Assembly: GCA_937880335.1 (NCBI GenBank)
Contig: CALFLJ010000068.1
Span: forward strand, 1-12,481
Length of the DNA stretch: 12,481 bases
Direction: 5' to 3'
Source: an uncultured Succinatimonas sp.
GTDB lineage: Bacteria; Pseudomonadota; Gammaproteobacteria; Enterobacterales; Succinivibrionaceae
Every line of letters begins with the position of its first letter. Position 1 is the stretch's first letter. The notes beneath the pieces were generated by a model. The model saw only the letters and a list, made by a program, of their open reading frames with translations, was not told the DNA's origin and made no database searches. Shown here one piece after another: positions 7,695 to 12,481 of this stretch. The position numbers and the translations under genes were made by a program.

Positions 7695-7725
7695 CAAATA
7701 TAAAACAAGATTTGTTTTATATTTG
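7695..7725. repeat. Perfect inverted repeat, 14-base arms
   Basis: CAAATATAAAACAA (7695-7708) and TTGTTTTATATTTG (7712-7725) are exact reverse complements around a three-base centre, GAT. The repeat lies 52 bases upstream of the HrgC-like gene and downstream of the 74-aa gene, both on the minus strand. It lacks a GC core and a T run on either side, so it is more like an operator or RNA-stability hairpin than a standard terminator. Confidence 0.75.
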
Positions 7726-7726
7726 T

Positions 7727-7753
7727 AATCAGGTATCAATTATATACCTGATT
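7727..7753. repeat. Second perfect inverted repeat, 10-base arms
   Basis: AATCAGGTAT (7727-7736) and ATACCTGATT (7744-7753) are exact reverse complements with a seven-base centre. It begins one base after the preceding repeat, so the two form a tandem pair. On either strand there is no T run after it. It might be a dimer-binding operator for the HrgC-like gene or part of the 3' end of the 74-aa gene's transcript. Confidence 0.75.
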
Positions 7754-7860
7754 GTAAATCAGCTTCTATTGTAACTGTCACGTTTATATACAGACTGCTT
7801 TGATAAAAACAAATGATTAAAATCTAAAAAAGCTTAGTTTTTTTTCAATTAAATAAAATT

Positions 7861-8085
7861 TTACACTCTCTCATCAATTAATGATGTTTTATCTTTTTTG
7901 TTTTGAATGGACTTCTTTTGCATCAATCCTTTATTGCTGTTATCAAGTCTCTCATCTAGATCAGCCTCAAGATCTAAACTTGCCTCTTTACTTAATGTTC
8001 CCTTACTGACACGTCTGCGAAATACCAGATCTACAGGACGCATGACAGCCCTAGATATGAAATTAAAAAGAAGATCTGAACTCAT
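7861..8085 (-). CDS. Unrecognised 74-residue protein
   Basis: I do not recognise this protein. The frame can be extended to 8142, but the ATG at 8083-8085 has a near-perfect ribosome site (AAGGAGGT, 8091-8098) five bases upstream, so this start is strongly preferred. The product begins MSSDLLFNFISRAVMRPVDL, followed by VFRRRVSKG. The N-terminal 25 residues could form an amphipathic helix with a basic end. The remaining part is highly charged (DLEADLDERLDN, then KKSIQNKKDK) and probably disordered. There is no signal peptide or full membrane span. It is divergent from hisG, 286 bases away. The strong ribosome site is the main evidence that it is real. Confidence 0.65.
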   Translation of the reverse strand: MSSDLLFNFISRAVMRPVDLVFRRRVSKGTLSKEASLDLEADLDERLDNSNKGLMQKKSIQNKKDKTSLIDERV

Positions 8086-8257
8086 AGTGGACCTCCTTAA
8101 AATATCTAATGCAACTAGCTCTTCATATATTATTAACGGCAAAAAATCATTAAAAATTTAAACTTAGATAAAAAAATCTCAAAAAAAAGATTGCTTAAGA
8201 CTTTTTTGCACAAAGCTATTACATAAAGGCTTTATCTTATATCTAATCGTAATTTTG

Positions 8258-8266
8258 TGTTATTAT
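8258..8266 (+). promoter_or_regulatory. Possible extended -10 promoter of the his operon
   Basis: TGTTATTAT matches an extended -10 element (TGn followed by TATTAT at 8261-8266). The position 17 bases upstream (TATATC) is a poor -35, which extended -10 promoters tolerate. Transcription would start near 8273, giving a leader of about 100 bases that contains the palindrome at 8284-8302. In AT-rich DNA this is only a candidate. Confidence 0.35.
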
Positions 8267-8283
8267 CGAATTTTGTTACAACA

Positions 8284-8302
8284 AGACTTAAAATTTAAGT
8301 CT
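8284..8302. repeat. 19-base palindrome in the his leader
   Basis: AGACTTAAA (8284-8292) and TTTAAGTCT (8294-8302) are exact reverse complements around a single A. It lies just downstream of the candidate his promoter, where a repressor would block transcription; as RNA it could form a stem of about seven pairs. No T run follows it directly. Confidence 0.6.
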
Positions 8303-8371
8303 AAAACCAGCCTAAAAAAGCTTTAAAAAAAACTTTAATTTTATTATTTCACTTATTATTTAGAGATGGAT

Positions 8372-9301
8372 ATGAGTACCTGCACAGCATGTCAGAGTAA
8401 TACCAAAGATCAAAAGCGTCTTCGTATTGCCATTCAAAAATCCGGTCGTCTCACCGATGAGACTGAGAAGTTATTTAAAAGCAGTGGCATTAAGATTGCC
8501 GAGAACCGTGATCATCTGCTGGCTCATGCTGAGAACTTGCCTATAGACATTTTAAGAGTGCGCGATGATGATATCCCAGGTCTTGTTATGGATCATGTTG
8601 TTGATTGGGGTATTGTAGGTCAGAACGTCTTAGAAGAGACCATGATGCAACGTCAGGTAGATAATCTGCATACAGGTTATAGCGAGGTTATGAAATTAAA
8701 CTTCGGTGACTGTCGCCTATCTGTAGCTATTCCATCTGAAAAGCAATGGAACGGTTTGAAGGATTTAGAGGGATGTCGTATTGCTACAACCTATCCTTTC
8801 TTATTACGTCGTGTATTAAGAGAGCAGGGCATTAACTTTAAATCAGTTCTTTTAACAGGTTCAGTAGAAGTTGCCCCTCGTGCCGGTCTTGCCGATGCTA
8901 TCTGTGATCTTGTTTGTACCGGTGCTACCTTACAGCAAAACGGTTTAAAGGAAGTTGAAACCATTTATACCTCAAAGGCTGTTTTAATTTCTCGTGATCA
9001 GGAACTCTATCCTGAAAAACAGGCAATAGCAGATCTTTTAATTCAACGCTTTAAGGGCGTAATGGCAGCTTACGATAGTAAGTACATTATGATGAATGCC
9101 CCTCGTTCAAAATTAGAGCAGATTCGTGCCATTTTACCTGGTGCCGAAAATCCTTCAATTATCGATCTTGAAGGTAATCCCGATCATGTTGCCCTGCACG
9201 TAGTTTCACGTGAAAAAATCTTCTGGGAAACATTAGAGCAGGTCAAGGCTTTAGGTGCTACCTCAATTCTTGTCGTACCAATTGAGAAAATGCTCGATTA
9301 A
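8372..9301 (+). CDS. hisG: ATP phosphoribosyltransferase HisG, long form
   Basis: HisG catalyses the first and feedback-controlled step of histidine synthesis, joining ATP and PRPP to give phosphoribosyl-ATP. The sequence follows E. coli HisG throughout: RLRIAIQKSGRLTDET, then NLPIDILRVRDDDIPGLVMD, SVEVAPRAGLADAICDLV with the PRPP-binding loop CTGATL, and SKYIMMNAPR before a C-terminal ACT-like regulatory domain ending ATSILVVPIEKM. The regulatory domain means the long form, which needs no HisZ and is normally inhibited by histidine. An upstream in-frame ATG at 8366 abuts the only ribosome site (TAGAG, 8361-8365); the ATG at 8372 is six bases from it and is preferred, giving 309 aa against 299 in E. 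coli. It heads the his operon. A strong hairpin follows the stop. Confidence 0.96.
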   Translation: MSTCTACQSNTKDQKRLRIAIQKSGRLTDETEKLFKSSGIKIAENRDHLLAHAENLPIDILRVRDDDIPGLVMDHVVDWGIVGQNVLEETMMQRQVDNLHTGYSEVMKLNFGDCRLSVAIPSEKQWNGLKDLEGCRIATTYPFLLRRVLREQGINFKSVLLTGSVEVAPRAGLADAICDLVCTGATLQQNGLKEVETIYTSKAVLISRDQELYPEKQAIADLLIQRFKGVMAAYDSKYIMMNAPRSKLEQIRAILPGAENPSIIDLEGNPDHVALHVVSREKIFWETLEQVKALGATSILVVPIEKMLD

Positions 9302-9309
9302 TTAAAAAA

Positions 9310-9330
9310 AAGCCCTAGTCTCTAGGGCTT
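9310..9330 (+). terminator. Intercistronic hairpin hisG-hisD
   Basis: AAGCCCTAG (9310-9318) and CTAGGGCTT (9322-9330) form a perfect nine-base stem with loop TCT. On the plus strand no T run follows, so it should not end his transcription; it may instead protect the hisG 3' end from decay. On the minus strand the same stem is followed by TTTTTTTT, so it is a good terminator for antisense transcripts. The hisD ribosome site (AGAGG) starts two bases after the stem. Confidence 0.7.
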
Positions 9331-9342
9331 AAAGAGGTCTTC

Positions 9343-10623
9343 ATGGAAATAAAAATTTGGAATGCTTTAACTGACTTACAAAAGCAAGAGTGTTTAACTC
9401 GTCCTGCACAAACATCTAGCGATAATATCGAGCGTATTGTTAAGGATATTATTGCCAATATTAGAAAAGATGGCGATAAAGCTCTACGTGAATACTCTAA
9501 AACCTTAGATCATTTTACAAAAGATAATTTAGAGCTTACAGAAGATGAAATTGCAAAAGCTTGTGCAAATGTACCTTCTGATTTAAAAGAGGCCATCAAA
9601 GAGGCTTATCAGAATATCCATCGTTTCCATGAGGCTCAAAAGCCAAACCATGTAGATTTAGAGACCTATCCTGGTATCTTCTGTCACACAAGAACCCATG
9701 CTATTGATGCTGTAGGTCTTTATGTTCCAGGTGGTAGTGCTCCTTTAGTATCAACAGCTTTAATGCTGGCAGTTCCAGCTCAAATTGCAGGTTGTAAAGA
9801 TGTTATTCTTTGCTCACCACCTCCTATTTCTGATGCCATTATCTATGCTGCAAGCTTATGTAATGTAAAACGCATCTTCAATCTAGGAGGAGCTCAGGCT
9901 ATTGCTGCTATGGCCTATGGAACTGAAACAGTACCTAAGATGTTAAAACTCTTCGGGCCTGGCAATCAGTTTGTAACTATGGCCAAACGATTGGTATCTT
10001 CCGATCCTGCAGGGGCTGCCATTGATATGCCGGCAGGTCCATCTGAGGTCTTGGTTATTGCTGATAAAGATGCAAATCCTACTTTTGTGGCAGCAGATCT
10101 TCTCTCACAGGCAGAACACGGTCCTGACTCTCAGGTTATTTTAGTTACAACCGATGAGAGCTTTGCTCACAAAGTATCCGACGCAGTTGAAATTGAGCTT
10201 TTAAAACTACCTCGTAAGGAAGTAGCCCTTAAAGCTTTGTCAAAGAGTACTGCTATTGTAGTTAATTCACTTGATGAGGCTGTTTTAGTATCAAACACTT
10301 ACGCCCCTGAACATTTAATCTTGCAGATAAATGATCCTGATAGCATCTTAGATTCTCTACACAATGCAGGATCTATCTTCGTTGGCGCCTATACTCCTGA
10401 ATCTTTAGGTGATTATGCCTCAGGCACCAATCATACCTTACCTACCTACGGCTATGGCCATACTTTCAGTGCCTTAGGTACTGATGATTACCGTCGTCGC
10501 TATACCGTACAAAGAGCAACCGCTCAGGGCTTAAAAGGAATTAGTAAAACTGTTGAGGCCTTAGCATCTGCAGAAAGTCTTGAGGCTCACAGATTAGCTG
10601 TAGCTTTACGTATTGAGGAATAA
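9343..10623 (+). CDS. hisD: Histidinol dehydrogenase HisD
   Basis: HisD is the zinc enzyme that oxidises L-histidinol to L-histidine in two NAD-dependent steps, the last of the pathway. The 426-aa sequence has the family phrases AVGLYVPGGSAPLVSTALM, LGGAQAIAAMAYGT, FGPGNQFVTMAKR and AIDMPAGPSEVLVIAD. The catalytic pair E323-H324 (APEHL) and zinc ligands Q256, H259 (SQAEHGP), D357 (GDYASG) and H416 (EAHRLAV) are all present, each exactly three positions earlier than in the E. coli enzyme. A good ribosome site (AAGAGGT) precedes the ATG and directly follows the hisG-hisD hairpin. The gap to hisC is three bases, so the two genes are cotranscribed and probably translationally coupled. Nothing in the gene is unusual. 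Confidence 0.97.
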   Translation: MEIKIWNALTDLQKQECLTRPAQTSSDNIERIVKDIIANIRKDGDKALREYSKTLDHFTKDNLELTEDEIAKACANVPSDLKEAIKEAYQNIHRFHEAQKPNHVDLETYPGIFCHTRTHAIDAVGLYVPGGSAPLVSTALMLAVPAQIAGCKDVILCSPPPISDAIIYAASLCNVKRIFNLGGAQAIAAMAYGTETVPKMLKLFGPGNQFVTMAKRLVSSDPAGAAIDMPAGPSEVLVIADKDANPTFVAADLLSQAEHGPDSQVILVTTDESFAHKVSDAVEIELLKLPRKEVALKALSKSTAIVVNSLDEAVLVSNTYAPEHLILQINDPDSILDSLHNAGSIFVGAYTPESLGDYASGTNHTLPTYGYGHTFSALGTDDYRRRYTVQRATAQGLKGISKTVEALASAESLEAHRLAVALRIEE

Positions 10624-10626
10624 AAA

Positions 10627-11712
10627 GTGGATTTTAATAAAATTACTGTAGAACACGTACGCAATTTAGTTCCTTATCAATCAGCTCGTCGTATAGGTGG
10701 TCATGGTCATAACTTTTTAAATGCCAACGAATCACCTAAATCTGAGGGATATTTCATAAACTCAACCTCTTTTAATAGATATCCAGACTGTCAGCCTGAG
10801 GAGTTAATTGAAAGATATGCAGATTATGCAAATGTTTCAAAAGAGCAGGTTTTAGCTTCCCGTGGCTCTGATGAGGGTATAGGACTTATTGTCAGAACCT
10901 TTGTTGAGGCCGGTGGCAGTGAGGGGATTTTAATTGCTCCTCCAACCTATGGCATGTATGAGGTTGCAGCTAATACAAATAATGTCAAAGTCGCATATGC
11001 AAAACGCCGTGATGACTTTAGCATTGGAGCTTCTGAGTTCATTGATGCATACAATGAGGCACCTTTTAATGTTAAAGTAATTTTTATCGACAGCCCGGCA
11101 AATCCATTAGGTACCGTCTTTGATAAGAATGAGCTTAAAAAGCTTTTAGAGGCTTTACCTGAGACTTTGATTGTAGTTGATGAGGCCTATATCGAATTTG
11201 CAAACAAAGATGATGACTACACATCTCTTATCAACGAATACGATAATCTCATCATTACTCGTACCCTCTCTAAGGCTTTTGCTTTAGCAGGTATTCGCTG
11301 CGGCTTTGTGATTGCGAAAAAAGAAATCATAAAGACATTGCTAAAGGTTATTGATCCTTATCCAATTTGTGATCCGGTAGCTCAGATTGCAGTCCAAGCT
11401 TTAACTGATCATGGTATTCGCATGACTCATTCACGTGTTATTGAATGCAATAAACGTCGTGAGCTTTTAGATGTTGAGTTGAGAAACCTCCCATTTGTAA
11501 AGAAAGTCTTTGCAAGTTTTGGTAACTTCCTCTTAGTAGAATTTGCCGATGGTCCTGCTGTATTTAATGCCATGGCACAACGCGGTATCATCCTACGTTC
11601 TTTTGAGAACAAAGTAGGTCTTAAAAACTGCGTTCGTATTTCTATAGGCTCAGATGAGGAATTAGATGAGCTTATGCGTGGTCTTACAGCATTCGCTGAG
11701 GCTCAACCTTAA
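10627..11712 (+). CDS. hisC: Histidinol-phosphate aminotransferase HisC
   Basis: HisC is a PLP-dependent class I/II aminotransferase that turns imidazole-acetol phosphate and glutamate into histidinol phosphate. The 361-aa protein carries VRNLVPYQSARRIGGHG, LNANESP, APPTYGMY, the D185/Y188 pair in VVDEAYIEF, and PLP lysine K216 in TRTLSKAFALAGIRCGF. R337 near the end (CVRISIG) should bind the substrate carboxylate. The usual SPNNPTG loop reads SPANPLG here, a mild variation at two positions. The start is GTG three bases after the hisD stop; its ribosome site (GAGGAA) lies inside the last hisD codons, which implies coupled translation. A C-rich/G-rich hairpin follows before hisB. Confidence 0.96.
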   Translation: MDFNKITVEHVRNLVPYQSARRIGGHGHNFLNANESPKSEGYFINSTSFNRYPDCQPEELIERYADYANVSKEQVLASRGSDEGIGLIVRTFVEAGGSEGILIAPPTYGMYEVAANTNNVKVAYAKRRDDFSIGASEFIDAYNEAPFNVKVIFIDSPANPLGTVFDKNELKKLLEALPETLIVVDEAYIEFANKDDDYTSLINEYDNLIITRTLSKAFALAGIRCGFVIAKKEIIKTLLKVIDPYPICDPVAQIAVQALTDHGIRMTHSRVIECNKRRELLDVELRNLPFVKKVFASFGNFLLVEFADGPAVFNAMAQRGIILRSFENKVGLKNCVRISIGSDEELDELMRGLTAFAEAQP

Positions 11713-11719
11713 CTAATTC

Positions 11720-11746
11720 ATCCCCCCTTCTCTTTAGGGGGATTTT
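11720..11746 (+). terminator. Intercistronic hairpin hisC-hisB
   Basis: ATCCCCC (11720-11726) and GGGGGAT (11737-11743) form a seven-base GC-rich stem with a ten-base loop, followed by TTTT. The T tract is short and the hisB ribosome site (GAGG, 11747-11750) follows immediately. It is probably a weak terminator or mRNA-processing hairpin that allows partial read-through into hisB. Confidence 0.5.
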
Positions 11747-11756
11747 GAGGAATTTC

Positions 11757-12481
11757 ATGAAAAAATATCTGTTTATCGATCGTGATGGTACTTTAGTTGC
11801 CGAACCTTCAGACTTTCAGGTAGATAGCACTGATAAAGTAGAGTTTGAGCCTTTTGTAATCCCTGCATTATTAAGATTACAGAATTATGGCTATAAATTA
11901 GTCATGGTCTCAAATCAGGATGGTTTAGGTACAGAAAGTTTTCCTCTTGAAACCTTTACTAAACCACATGAACTTATTTTAAATACCCTCGAGAGCCAGG
12001 GTATTTCATTTGAGCAGGTTTTAATCTGCCCACATAAGCCTGAGGATAACTGCGATTGTCGCAAGCCTAATTTAGGCTTGGTTATGGCTTATCTTAAAGA
12101 TACATCTTGGGATAGAGATACTGCCTATTTTATAGGCGATCGTGAAACTGATGTTGCCATGGGTAAAAACATGGGCATCAAGAGTCTACGCTATGATCGC
12201 AAATATTTAAACTGGCAGATGATTGCCGATGCCTTAACATTAAAAGAGCGTTGTGCACAAGTTACACGTAATACTCGTGAAACACAGATCTCAATTAGTG
12301 TTAATTTAGATAGAATGGGTGAAAACTCTTTTGATACTGGTATAGGCTTTTTTGATCATATGCTCGATCAAATTGCCACCCATGGCGGTATTAGCATTAA
12401 GGCTAAGGTAAAAGGCGATCTTAATGTTGATGAGCACCACACCATTGAAGATGTTGGTATTGCCTTAGGTGAGGCTATCAT
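11757..12481 (+). CDS. hisB: Bifunctional HisB, histidinol-phosphatase / IGP dehydratase (C-terminus cut off)
   Basis: The open frame runs from an ATG with a GAGG site six bases upstream to the right edge, giving about 241 of an expected 355 residues. The N-terminal HAD phosphatase removes phosphate from histidinol phosphate: LFIDRDGT supplies nucleophile D8 and acid-base D10, VSNQDG is motif II, and GDRETD (127-132) holds the magnesium aspartates. The HisB-type zinc loop CPHKPEDNCDC has ligands C91, H93, C99 and C101. From about residue 166 the imidazoleglycerol-phosphate dehydratase domain begins, with GIGFFDHMLDQIATHG and DEHHTIEDVGIALGEA, whose histidines and glutamates bind manganese. 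This fused arrangement is typical of enteric-type gammaproteobacterial operons; hisH, hisA, hisF and hisI probably follow beyond the window. Confidence 0.96.
   Translation, partial: MKKYLFIDRDGTLVAEPSDFQVDSTDKVEFEPFVIPALLRLQNYGYKLVMVSNQDGLGTESFPLETFTKPHELILNTLESQGISFEQVLICPHKPEDNCDCRKPNLGLVMAYLKDTSWDRDTAYFIGDRETDVAMGKNMGIKSLRYDRKYLNWQMIADALTLKERCAQVTRNTRETQISISVNLDRMGENSFDTGIGFFDHMLDQIATHGGISIKAKVKGDLNVDEHHTIEDVGIALGEAI

Noticed and set aside
8086..8142. Longer 93-residue version of the unknown protein starting at 8142
   Set aside because: The strong ribosome site at 8091-8098 would fall inside the coding sequence, while it is ideally placed for the ATG at 8083-8085.
7907..8161. Plus-strand open frame of 84 codons
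   Set aside because: It is opposite the 74-residue gene, which has a near-perfect ribosome site. The plus-strand frame has none, and its serine-rich, low-complexity product looks like a shadow.
8160..8365. Histidine leader peptide for his attenuation
   Set aside because: No short frame with consecutive CAT or CAC codons is present on the plus strand between the divergent gene and hisG.
11427..11612. Minus-strand open frame of 61 codons inside hisC
   Set aside because: It is antisense to the conserved C-terminal domain of HisC and has no independent support.

Overview
The window is AT-rich bacterial DNA. The his gene order (hisG-hisD-hisC-bifunctional hisB), the long-form HisG closely resembling enterobacterial HisG, and a yoaA-tsaB pair all point to a gammaproteobacterium. 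The low GC content and gene set would fit an anaerobic, host-associated lineage such as Succinivibrionaceae, but that placement is inference only.

Left part (1-4789, all minus strand): a compact cluster that reads, in transcription order, SIMPL-domain periplasmic protein, RlhA (23S rRNA cytidine hydroxylase, U32 family), a YoaA/DinG-type iron-sulfur helicase, and the N-terminus of TsaB (tRNA t6A synthesis), which runs off the left edge. Genes overlap or lie 8-15 bases apart, so this is very likely one operon. Its notable feature is a broken yoaA. The 5' and 3' parts of the gene are both intact but in different frames. About 29 bases coding for helicase motif V are missing at the junction.

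Middle part (4790-8365): gene-poor and very AT-rich, with four separate minus-strand genes. These are a stand-alone DhaM-like phosphotransferase EIIA domain protein with a clear terminator, a PanE-family ketopantoate reductase, a small two-helix membrane protein of the HrgC/DUF2628 type, and an unrecognised 74-residue protein with a perfect Shine-Dalgarno site. Between them lie a decayed coding remnant (5061-5470) broken at an inverted repeat, several perfect palindromes, and two adjacent hairpin-forming repeats (7695-7753).

Right part (8366-12481, plus strand): hisG, hisD, hisC and a truncated hisB, all with intact catalytic residues. Strong hairpins lie between hisG and hisD and between hisC and hisB, but hisD and hisC are translationally coupled. 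There is no histidine-rich leader peptide upstream of hisG. The 5' leader instead carries a 19-base palindrome downstream of an extended -10-like promoter.

I found no CRISPR array, tRNA or rRNA gene, complete insertion sequence or recognisable novel multi-gene system. The items most worth a second look are the yoaA lesion, the paired inverted repeats, the decayed remnant and the his intercistronic hairpins.
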